In this document: one piece after another, positions 1 to 6,292 of the stretch | How the letters are laid out: each line of letters opens with the position of its first letter | Numbering within the stretch: position 1 is the first letter of the stretch | Origin: Ravibacter sp964559125 | GTDB lineage: Bacteria; Bacteroidota; Bacteroidia; Cytophagales; Spirosomataceae | Direction of reading: 5' to 3' | Assembly: GCA_964559125.1 (NCBI GenBank) | Contig: CAZLGW010000074.1 | Coordinates: 1 to 12,307, forward strand | Length of the DNA: 12,307 nt | Position numbers and translations under genes: made by a program | Notes under the pieces: generated by a model | Told to the model about the DNA's origin: nothing | Databases searched by the model: none | What the model saw: the letters and a program-made list of their open reading frames with translations, nothing else

Positions 1-2
1 CA

Positions 3-101
3 GGGACCTATTTCTTTCAGGTACGCGATGAGAATGATAATAGCCTGGTGAAAGAAGTCAGCATCGAAAATATAAACACTAGGGTGATATCTGTGAAATA
101 G
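3..101 (+). CDS. 3' end of an unidentified gene (partial)
   Basis: An open frame enters from the left edge and ends at TAG (99-101), giving the last 32 residues of a protein. The tail reads GTYFFQVRDENDNSLVKEVS and then about a dozen more residues ending in ISVK. The G-x-Y-F-x-x-V pattern, a polar turn and then V-K-E-V is what the final strands of an Ig-like or type IX secretion C-terminal beta-sandwich look like, but the match is short and I cannot name the protein. It converges on the minus-strand lipoprotein gene, with only 33 nt between the two stops. Codon use is ordinary for the window. That this frame is coding is an inference from amino-acid composition and from its position up to a convergent gene. 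Confidence 0.5.
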   Translation, partial: GTYFFQVRDENDNSLVKEVSIENINTRVISVK

Positions 102-134
102 TCTTTGTAAACCTGTAGCCGGCCCGGCGGCAGC

Positions 135-647
135 TTACCTGGTCAAAGGAGTAATCTCTCCCCTGTACGAAATAAACCGCTTGTTGACAGGCGTAACCCT
201 GAGGTCGGCGCTTCCGTCAGTAAATACAGTCAGGAACAGCTCGCGGACTTCCTGGGAGCCGTTTACCTTAATGTAGATTTCCCGCTCTCCTTTGCTTTTT
301 GTACTTATATCGTAAGTGAAGTTGGCAGACTCGAATTTGATTCCTGCCTCGCCTCCTATAGTCGCGGAATAGGCCCTTCCGAAATAGGGAAGGTTTGCCG
401 AGATCTTATCGGAAGTTACTTTCAGAAAGTGCCCGGATGCGGTAATATCCCGCATTCTGCCTGATGCAGGCTGCACAAATCGCGCAATGAACTGATACGA
501 CTGATCTTCCACGGCTTTGTTTATTTCCTGCGGGTTATAACTTACGACTGTTTTTGGCGTAGAGCAGGAAACCAGCAGGTAAGCAATTGCCAGTACAAAT
601 AATCCCGATAGCGTTTTCATAACCGGTTTCTGTTTGTTGGAGTTCAT
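135..647 (-). CDS. DUF4251 domain lipoprotein
   Basis: This is a small lipoprotein of unknown function, 170 residues from the chosen start. A basic, hydrophobic signal sequence ends in the lipobox L-V-S-C, so the mature protein should begin at that Cys and be lipid-anchored in the cell envelope. The mature part matches the DUF4251 pattern: a YQFIARFVQPASGR segment, the hallmark LPYFGRAYSA motif, then F-x-S-x-x-F-x-Y, I-Y-I-K-V, L-x-V-F-x-D-G-S-A-x-L-x-V and a terminal ISYRGEI. The family is widespread in Bacteroidota and has no established biochemical role. I prefer the ATG at 645-647. A longer frame starts at 683 but would place the N-terminus inside the promoter-like TAATTTTG. The ATG at 618-620 (MKTLSG) is an equally plausible start and leaves a classical signal peptide. 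It is transcribed alone, between a convergent gene and an upstream terminator. Confidence 0.85.
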   Translation of the reverse strand: MNSNKQKPVMKTLSGLFVLAIAYLLVSCSTPKTVVSYNPQEINKAVEDQSYQFIARFVQPASGRMRDITASGHFLKVTSDKISANLPYFGRAYSATIGGEAGIKFESANFTYDISTKSKGEREIYIKVNGSQEVRELFLTVFTDGSADLRVTPVNKRFISYRGEITPLTR

Positions 648-680
648 AATAGTATTCTTTAGGATGATCTGAATTAACAA

Positions 681-688
681 CAAAATTA
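681..688 (-). promoter_or_regulatory. -7 promoter element for the DUF4251 gene
   Basis: On the minus strand this reads TAATTTTG, an exact match to the Bacteroidota consensus TAnnTTTG. It would start transcription near 675, giving a 5' UTR of roughly 28 nt before the ATG at 645-647. No TTTG-like -33 element is visible at the usual spacing because that region is occupied by the GC-rich palindrome at 690-719. The same T-rich bases could instead serve as the U-tract of the upstream gene's terminator. Confidence 0.4.
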
Positions 689-689
689 C

Positions 690-719
690 CCCTGGTGCGG
701 TGCCGGCACCGTACCAGGG
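690..719 (-). terminator. Rho-independent terminator of the Gfo/Idh/MocA gene
   Basis: This is a 30-nt palindrome with arms 690-704 and 705-719: 15 complementary positions with a single mismatch (G/T on plus, C/A on minus) and no spacer, so the folded form would have a tight 4-base loop. On the minus strand the stem is followed by TAATTTTGTTGTT, a T-rich tract. It lies 54 nt downstream of the oxidoreductase stop codon. Position, GC-rich stem and T tract support an intrinsic terminator. A dyad operator for the gene to its left is an alternative because the palindrome abuts that gene's -7 element. Confidence 0.65.
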
Positions 720-772
720 TAGTATGTAATTATGACGGGAAAAGTGTCTTAAGGTTTAACCGGGGCAGGGTG

Positions 773-2239
773 CTATACCTGTTTCCAGCCATCCCTGTAC
801 TTCCGTTTTACAAACTGGTTGGCCGGTTCGAAATTGGTGATCTTCTGGTTTTTCCCGTCCCATAGCAACTTCTTGCGACCGGGGAAATTGAAACCTTTTC
901 CATCGGCCTTAGGCTCCCGGTAAGTATAGCTGCGGATGGCAAGGTTACCCATAATCACGGTTTCATTCAACGGCCCGGAATAGTCGAATGAAGAGGTCAG
1001 CGCTTTGTGCTCTTTGCTATTGAAACCTGCCTTGCAGGCGTCGGTCCACGATACCTGGTGACCGAATTCAGGCAGATCGGAATATTTGTTTTTGAATGCT
1101 CCTTCGGGCATGGTGCGCTTTTCTCCTCCTTTGAGATATAAAACGGGGTTACGGCCGTAGGTGCCGCAGGAAATAACGCCTTTGGAGCCGATCAGCATCA
1201 CACCGTTGCTGCTGTCTGCCTCGCCCAACGGGTCGTCGGCCGGGATGAGATCGGGATGGAAGGGCCTGATGCCGCCATCGTACCAGGTCATCTTCACGTC
1301 AGACTTGTTATGGCTGCTGGCCGGGAATTTAAGCTGGATCACCGAAGAGGGCGGGCACCCTTCCGGGATGTATTCCGGGCTCCAGTCCTTTATAAATACC
1401 TGTCCTACGCTGGCTTCTACTTCGGTAGGATAGCCCAGCCGGAGTGTTCTGAATGCCGAGTCGATCAGGTGACAGCCCATGTCTCCCAGGGCGCCTGTAC
1501 CTGTATTCCACCAACCATGCCATTTGAAGGGGTGCCATGCGGGGCTATAGTCGACCCATTCTGCCGGGCCTACCCACAGATCCCAGTCGAGGTAATCAGG
1601 AACGTCTGCTTTCTGGGTAGGGAAAGGGATGCCCTGCGGCCACACCGGGCGGTTGGTCCAGATGTGGGTTTCGCTTACCGGCCCGATCAGCCCCTTATCG
1701 AACCATTCCAGTATCTGGAGCTGCCCGGGGTTGGATGCCCCCTGGTTGCCCATCTGCGTCACTACTTTATATTTCCTGGCAGCCTCGGTCAGTACTCTTG
1801 TTTCGTGGAGGCTGTGTGCCAGAGGTTTTTGTACGTACACATGTTTCCCCATTTCCATTGCTGTAAGCGCTACAATGGCATGGGTGTGGTCGGGAGTAGA
1901 AACGATTACGGCATCGATATCTTTCCCCATTTCGTCCAGCATCCTCCTGAAGTCCTTGTATTTCTTTGCCGTAGGATGCTTGTCAAAGCACTTTGCCCCG
2001 AGATTCCAGTCCACGTCGACCAGTGCTACGATATTTTCTTTCCCGTTGTTCCAGGCGTTGTTGACGTCACTGTTACCTTTTCCCCCGACGCCTACGCCGG
2101 CAATGTTCAGTTTGTCACTGGGAGCAATAAAGCCCTTTCCCAATACATGACGGGGAACGATAAAGAAGCTACCCACCGCAGCAGCTGTACTTTTCTGTAA
2201 AAAGTCCCTTCTGCTCACCGAATTGATCTTACCTTTCAT
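773..2239 (-). CDS. Gfo/Idh/MocA family oxidoreductase, Tat-exported
   Basis: This is a predicted NAD(P)-dependent sugar or polyol dehydrogenase of 488 residues; the substrate cannot be read from sequence. The N-terminus carries a twin-arginine signal (S-R-R-D-F-L at about residues 9-14, then a hydrophobic stretch), so the folded enzyme is probably exported to the periplasm with its cofactor. The Rossmann domain shows G-V-G-V-G-G at 48-53, an Asp pair (D75, D77) after the second strand, S-T-P-D-H-T-H at 114-120 and the family lysine in Q-K-P (K138). The second domain has the catalytic-type pattern G-x-L-G-D-M-G-C-H-L-I-D. Tat-secreted members with this HPFKWHGWWNTGTGALGDMG region are common in Bacteroidota and Planctomycetota near glycan-degradation genes. 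I chose the ATG at 2237-2239 because it gives a normal Tat n-region; the upstream 15-residue extension is A/T-rich and lacks family character. It is transcribed divergently from panD. Confidence 0.9.
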   Translation of the reverse strand: MKGKINSVSRRDFLQKSTAAAVGSFFIVPRHVLGKGFIAPSDKLNIAGVGVGGKGNSDVNNAWNNGKENIVALVDVDWNLGAKCFDKHPTAKKYKDFRRMLDEMGKDIDAVIVSTPDHTHAIVALTAMEMGKHVYVQKPLAHSLHETRVLTEAARKYKVVTQMGNQGASNPGQLQILEWFDKGLIGPVSETHIWTNRPVWPQGIPFPTQKADVPDYLDWDLWVGPAEWVDYSPAWHPFKWHGWWNTGTGALGDMGCHLIDSAFRTLRLGYPTEVEASVGQVFIKDWSPEYIPEGCPPSSVIQLKFPASSHNKSDVKMTWYDGGIRPFHPDLIPADDPLGEADSSNGVMLIGSKGVISCGTYGRNPVLYLKGGEKRTMPEGAFKNKYSDLPEFGHQVSWTDACKAGFNSKEHKALTSSFDYSGPLNETVIMGNLAIRSYTYREPKADGKGFNFPGRKKLLWDGKNQKITNFEPANQFVKRKYRDGWKQV

Positions 2240-2568
2240 CTGTATTAAATAGCTGATTGTTAAATTGTTAATTTTTTTTGGCAACCTCGTATCTGTGACA
2301 TATTAAATACCAGGGCGGAGTTACCATTTTTTATACACAGGCTTCTTAAAAAAAGGAAATTTCGTGTTCCGGCAGACGATAAAGTGAACCAGAACCAACT
2401 TTGTATCGTTTCTTTACAATCCCAATATTACAAAATAGTACGAATGCTTCAGCAGGAGATAGAAATGAAATTGGGCACGATTAAGTAGAATCCGATGTTC
2501 ATATATTCGGAGGAGCGTTATATTTTTGCAGCTTCGTATCAGAATTATCAAACAGCTACCTGTAAGAA
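2240..2568. other. Divergent intergenic region, Gfo/Idh/MocA gene and panD
   Basis: These 329 nt lie between two divergent genes and are A/T-rich near the oxidoreductase start. The right part holds the panD promoter described separately. A weak minus-strand -7 candidate (TAATATTG, revcomp of 2423-2430) would give a leader of about 180 nt for the oxidoreductase; it has one mismatch and no -33 partner, so I do not claim it. No RNA gene, credible ORF or long repeat is visible. Confidence 0.6.
2498..2528 (+). promoter_or_regulatory. Probable panD promoter
   Basis: TATTTTTG at 2521-2528 matches the Bacteroidota -7 element TAnnTTTG exactly. A TTC (2498-2500, within TGTTC) lies 20 nt upstream and is an imperfect -33 element (consensus TTTG). 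Transcription would start near 2535, leaving about 34 nt of leader before the ATG at 2569. Confidence 0.5.
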
Positions 2569-2919
2569 ATGTTGATAACCGTGATGAAGTCCAAAATCCA
2601 CCGGGTCAGAGTTACCCAGGCGGAGTTGAATTACGTCGGAAGCATTACAATCGACGAAGACCTGATGGATGCTGCCGGGCTGATAGAGAATGAGCAGGTG
2701 CATGTTGTCAATAATAACAACGGGGAGCGTCTTGTTACTTACGTCATAAAAGGAGAAAGGGGCACAGGTACGATCTGTCTTAACGGAGCGGCAGCCCGCC
2801 GCGCAGAAGTGGGGGATATCGTTATTATTATTGCTTACGGGACGCTTTCGCAGGAGGAAGCCTCGGAGTTTCGGCCGAAGGTGGTTTTCCCGGACAACAA
2901 CAACCGCATCGTTTCTTAG
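2569..2919 (+). CDS. panD: Aspartate 1-decarboxylase (pyruvoyl-dependent)
   Basis: It converts L-aspartate to beta-alanine, the precursor of pantothenate and coenzyme A, in the cytoplasm. At 116 residues it is close to the usual length (E. coli PanD 126). The proenzyme self-cleaves between Gly24 and Ser25 (Y-V-G-S-I-T-I-D) so that Ser25 becomes the pyruvoyl group. Residues known to matter in the E. coli enzyme fall at identical numbers: Lys9 and His11 (K-I-H-R-V), Arg54, Thr57, Tyr58 and Asn72. The conserved N-G-A-A-A-R and V-G-D-I-V-I-I-I segments are also present. Identical numbering through the N-terminus supports the ATG at 2569 over the internal Met6. No panB or panC is visible in the window, so the gene is separated from the rest of the pathway here, or those genes lie elsewhere. 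It is probably monocistronic, with 148 nt to the next start. Confidence 0.97.
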   Translation: MLITVMKSKIHRVRVTQAELNYVGSITIDEDLMDAAGLIENEQVHVVNNNNGERLVTYVIKGERGTGTICLNGAAARRAEVGDIVIIIAYGTLSQEEASEFRPKVVFPDNNNRIVS

Positions 2920-2947
2920 GAAATTGGTCGTTTAAAGACTTCTGTCT

Positions 2948-2965
2948 ATCGATAAAAACATCGAT
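2948..2965 (+). repeat. Small ATCGAT stem-loop between panD and the barrel gene
   Basis: Two copies of the self-complementary hexamer ATCGAT (2948-2953 and 2960-2965) are separated by AAAAAC and followed by TTG. They could form a 6-bp hairpin 29 nt past the panD stop. The stem is short and A/T-rich and there is no real T tract, so it is at best a weak terminator; it may be chance. Confidence 0.25.
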
Positions 2966-3067
2966 TTGATCGGTTCGTCCGGATAAAAACAGCCCGGGCG
3001 TTAAACTTTCGTGTTGCAGAGCGCTCTAAGTCAGACCGGGTTCTACCAACCAGACCGTGTCTATCTT

Positions 3068-6004
3068 ATGCGTTTTCCTGTATCTTTTATCTTAACATGT
3101 CTTTTATTCCTTCATTGGTCGTCGATGGTCGTGCAAGCACAGACTTACCGGGTTAGCGGCGTATTGAAAGATTCGGCAGACAATTCAGGCGTTATCGGAG
3201 CATACGTAAAATTGTATCCCCTTTCTGACAGCACCAAAGCAGTGTATACTGCATCGGATGTCGCCGGGAATTTCCAGTTTTCCGGCGTCCTTCCGCAGTC
3301 CTATCAAATGGTGATCACAAACCTGAGCTACGAGACCATCACCAGGAATTTTGAGGTAAAGGATGCGAATGTGAACCTGGGCACCATCACGATGAAGACC
3401 GGAGCTCACCTGCTCAAAGAAGTGCAGGTGGTAGGGGCTATCCAGCAATCACAGCAAAAGGGAGATACTACTCAATATAATGCCGCGGCGTTTAAAGTGA
3501 ACCCCGACGCTACAACGGAAGACCTCATCAGGAAAATGCCGGGAATAACGGTAGAAAACGGAGAGGTGCAGGCCCAGGGTGAAAGAGTTCAGAGAGTCCT
3601 GGTAGACGGGAAACCTTTCTTCGGAGACGATGCCACTCTTGCCATAAGGAACCTGCCGGCCGAAATTGTGGATAAGATAGAAGTGTTTGACCGGCAGACC
3701 GACCAGGCGCAATTCAGCGGATTTGATGACGGGAATGCCCAGAAAACGATCAATATCGTTACCAGGGCGGACCGGAACCGCGGGCAGTTCGGAAAGCTTT
3801 TTGCGGGGTATGGTCTCGATAACCGGTTTATGGCCGGTGGAAATCTCAATATCTTTGGAGCAGGGCACCGGCTATCGCTGATAGGGCTCAGCAACAACGT
3901 AAACCAGCAGAATTTCGGATCGCAGGATCTCGCAGGAGTATTAGGCAGCAGTGGTGGTGGCCGCGGAGGAGGAGGAGGTCGCGGTGGTGGCGGCCGGGGA
4001 GGAGGCAGCAGCGCCGACAACTTTATGGTAGGGCAGCAAAGCGGGATTACCAATACCACCGCCCTGGGCATGAACTATTCCGGCACCTGGGGCAAAAAAA
4101 CGGAAGTAACAGGGAGCTACTTTTTCAATAGGTCCGGTAATGTCAACAGGCAGATTACAGGGCGGGAGACCTTTCTTTCCAGGGGGAACCAGCTGTACAG
4201 CGATACGTCTATCTCCGCAAATACCAATTATAACCATAGGTTAAATGTGCGCCTGGAGCACAAGATCAACGACAGGAACTCTCTGATTTTTACGCCGAGC
4301 CTGAGTTTTCAGAATAACGAGAGCAGAACAGACAGGTCAGGGGTTACTTCCTACAAGGAGGACGGCTCGCTGATTAACCTGACGGAGAATCACCGTATCA
4401 CCAATAATATTGCCTATAATATCAATAACAGCCTGTTATGGCGGCACCGGTTTGCCAAAGCGGGGAGAACATTTTCGATAGATTTCACTTCAGCTATCAA
4501 TAACAGGAACAGGGACGGGAGTCTGAATTCCCGGAATCTCTATTTTACCAATCCCGTCAATCCGGGAGATACTATCGACCAGGTTTCGGAAAACAGGACG
4601 AAGGGGATCAGGCTGAGCGCCAACGCAAATTATACCGAACCTGTAGGCAAGACAGGGCAGCTTCAGTTCGGATATAACATTTCAGTCAGCAACAACAATT
4701 CGAGAAGCGAGACCTATCATTATTCGGAAACTACGCGGGATTATACCGTTATAGACTCCCTCCTGTCCAATACATTCGATAACAGGTATACTACACAGCG
4801 GGGAGGGGTAAGCTATCGTATTCGTTCCCAATCGGGGTTCATGTTTGGTACCGGGTTTGATCTGCAGCATGCCAACCTATACAGCCAGCAATTGTTTCCC
4901 GGTAATAATAAGGTAGATAATTCATTTTTCAATTTTCTGCCGAATGCCATGCTGATGGTCGGTAAGCGTGGAGGTACCAATTTCAGGCTTTTCTACCGGG
5001 CATCGACTCAGGAGCCGTCAATCAACCAGCTTCAGAACGTTATCGACAACAGTAACCCGCTTTTTATGTCTGCCGGAAACCCGGATCTGAAGCAGTCGTA
5101 CCGGCACATGTTGAGCGCGCGTTTTAACACGGTAGGTACCCAGACAGGGCACAACCTGTTTGTTCTTATTTCAGGAAACGTTGTGAATAACTATATCACG
5201 AATTCGACGATCATAGCCCAGGAGCCTACCCTGCTACCTAACGGCCTCTTATTGGAGCAAGGCGCCCAGTTTACCGCCCCGGTCAACGTTAACGGTAACC
5301 TGGGGCTGCGGGGACTTGTAACCTACGGTATGCCCATAAAATCCTGGAAGCTGAACGTGAATCTCAATTCAGGCCTTAACTACCAACGGATGCCGGGGAT
5401 GATCAATAATGTCCGCAACCTTTCCAATACCTACACGGTGAGCCAGGGAGTTGTGATCAGCAGTAATATCAGCCAAAACCTGGATTTTGCAGTTTCTTAT
5501 AGCGGGAATTATAATATTGTTAAAAACAGCATCCAGCAGAGGACCAACAACAACTACCTGTCGCAGGGTATGGGTGCGCGGGCCAACTGGATTTTTGGGA
5601 AAGGGTTTGTATTACAGACGGATATCAACAGTCAGTCGTACCGCGGCCTGGGCGAAGGTTTCAACCAGAGCTATACTCTTTGGAACGCCAGTTTCGGTAA
5701 AAAGATGCTTAAGAATAACAGGGCAGAACTGAAGGTGACCATTTTTGACATACTCGGGCAAAACAACAGCATCAGCCGCGCCGTAACCGAAACCTACCAG
5801 CAGGACGTGATCAGCCAGGTGCTGACCCGGTACGCAATGCTGACCTTTACCTACAACCTGAGAAATTTCGGTAGCCGTCAGTCAGGGTCCTCGCAGCAAC
5901 CTGATTTAGAGAGAGAGCGGCCATACCGGGAAGGGATGCCCGGTGAAGGCGGCTTCAGAAGGGAAGGCGGATACCGCGAAGGAGGCGGCTTCAGGGGGAA
6001 CTAA
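3068..6004 (+). CDS. Outer-membrane beta-barrel protein with carboxypeptidase-regulatory-like domain (TonB-receptor-like)
   Basis: This is a large outer-membrane protein of 978 residues. A signal peptide (M-R-F-P-V-S-F-I-L-T, hydrophobic core, V-Q-A-Q cleavage region) is followed by a carboxypeptidase-regulatory-like beta-sandwich (V-S-G-V-L-K-D-S through L-G-T-I-T-M), then a TonB-plug-like segment from about residue 132 containing A-T-T-E-D-L-I-R-K-M-P-G, V-L-V-D-G-K-P-F-F-G-D-D, L-P-A-E-I-V-D-K-I-E-V and K-T-I-N-I-V-T. The rest is a long series of amphipathic strands, as in the OMP_b-brl family of Bacteroidota (usually annotated TonB-dependent receptor or outer membrane beta-barrel protein). 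A Gly/Arg-rich insert sits at about 293-315, and the last 30 residues are rich in Arg, Glu and Gly. There is no SusD neighbour, so it is not a SusC-type glycan importer by context; the ligand is unknown. I chose the ATG at 3068 because it begins the signal peptide directly; the GTG at 3011 adds an unlikely 19-residue leader. Confidence 0.9.
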   Translation: MRFPVSFILTCLLFLHWSSMVVQAQTYRVSGVLKDSADNSGVIGAYVKLYPLSDSTKAVYTASDVAGNFQFSGVLPQSYQMVITNLSYETITRNFEVKDANVNLGTITMKTGAHLLKEVQVVGAIQQSQQKGDTTQYNAAAFKVNPDATTEDLIRKMPGITVENGEVQAQGERVQRVLVDGKPFFGDDATLAIRNLPAEIVDKIEVFDRQTDQAQFSGFDDGNAQKTINIVTRADRNRGQFGKLFAGYGLDNRFMAGGNLNIFGAGHRLSLIGLSNNVNQQNFGSQDLAGVLGSSGGGRGGGGGRGGGGRGGGSSADNFMVGQQSGITNTTALGMNYSGTWGKKTEVTGSYFFNRSGNVNRQITGRETFLSRGNQLYSDTSISANTNYNHRLNVRLEHKINDRNSLIFTPSLSFQNNESRTDRSGVTSYKEDGSLINLTENHRITNNIAYNINNSLLWRHRFAKAGRTFSIDFTSAINNRNRDGSLNSRNLYFTNPVNPGDTIDQVSENRTKGIRLSANANYTEPVGKTGQLQFGYNISVSNNNSRSETYHYSETTRDYTVIDSLLSNTFDNRYTTQRGGVSYRIRSQSGFMFGTGFDLQHANLYSQQLFPGNNKVDNSFFNFLPNAMLMVGKRGGTNFRLFYRASTQEPSINQLQNVIDNSNPLFMSAGNPDLKQSYRHMLSARFNTVGTQTGHNLFVLISGNVVNNYITNSTIIAQEPTLLPNGLLLEQGAQFTAPVNVNGNLGLRGLVTYGMPIKSWKLNVNLNSGLNYQRMPGMINNVRNLSNTYTVSQGVVISSNISQNLDFAVSYSGNYNIVKNSIQQRTNNNYLSQGMGARANWIFGKGFVLQTDINSQSYRGLGEGFNQSYTLWNASFGKKMLKNNRAELKVTIFDILGQNNSISRAVTETYQQDVISQVLTRYAMLTFTYNLRNFGSRQSGSSQQPDLERERPYREGMPGEGGFRREGGYREGGGFRGN

Positions 6005-6101
6005 TATGTCTTTATTGAAAAGAAAGATTTAATAAAAGGTTCGTTTTTGTAGTGAAAGATATTACATAGGAACCGGCTCCGGAAGACATTATCAAGAATT
6101 A

Positions 6102-6292
6102 AAGTTAAAGTCGTATAGAAATGGCTGTTGGAATAATAACAGATCGGTTCAAAACGATCATTCCGCATATTCAAACGTATTCGGGACGAGTCCGAGGCTC
6201 CCGAGGAAATCCTGGCAGGCGGCTTTGATGACGTAGGGGTCTTTAAAGCGGCCGGATTGACGATAGGCTTCTTTTACGGTAGCAACAAAGGG
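6102..6292. repeat. 191-bp direct repeat, copy A (intact sulfatase 3' end)
   Basis: This matches 10146-10336 in the same orientation with no gaps; I count about 32 mismatches by hand (about 83% identity). It covers the last 44 codons and stop of the intact sulfatase plus 56 nt beyond the stop. The similarity ends abruptly on the right, inside the gene. On the left only a faint trace (GAAGA-x-ATTATCAA) continues in both copies. Confidence 0.9.

Noticed and set aside
107..134. GC-rich GCCGGCCCGGC between the first two genes as a bidirectional terminator
   Set aside because: The complementary arms are separated by a single base and there is no T tract on either strand.
1256..2200. Long plus-strand ORF (314 codons) opposite the oxidoreductase gene
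   Set aside because: It is antisense to a clear Gfo/Idh/MocA gene, its translation has no family character and is rich in Cys, Pro and aromatic residues as expected from a shadow frame.
3002..3011. TAAACTTTCG as -7 element of the barrel gene
   Set aside because: It needs an extra base and a mismatch relative to TAnnTTTG, and no -33 element is at the right distance.
3068..6004. SusC-type receptor of a polysaccharide utilisation locus
   Set aside because: The barrel lacks a SusD neighbour and belongs by its features to the OMP_b-brl type; the genes on either side are panD and a convergent sulfatase operon.
6142..6159. GATCG...CGATC hairpin at the stop of the downstream sulfatase as its terminator
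   Set aside because: The stem has 5 bp, overlaps the stop codon, and is not preserved in repeat copy B.
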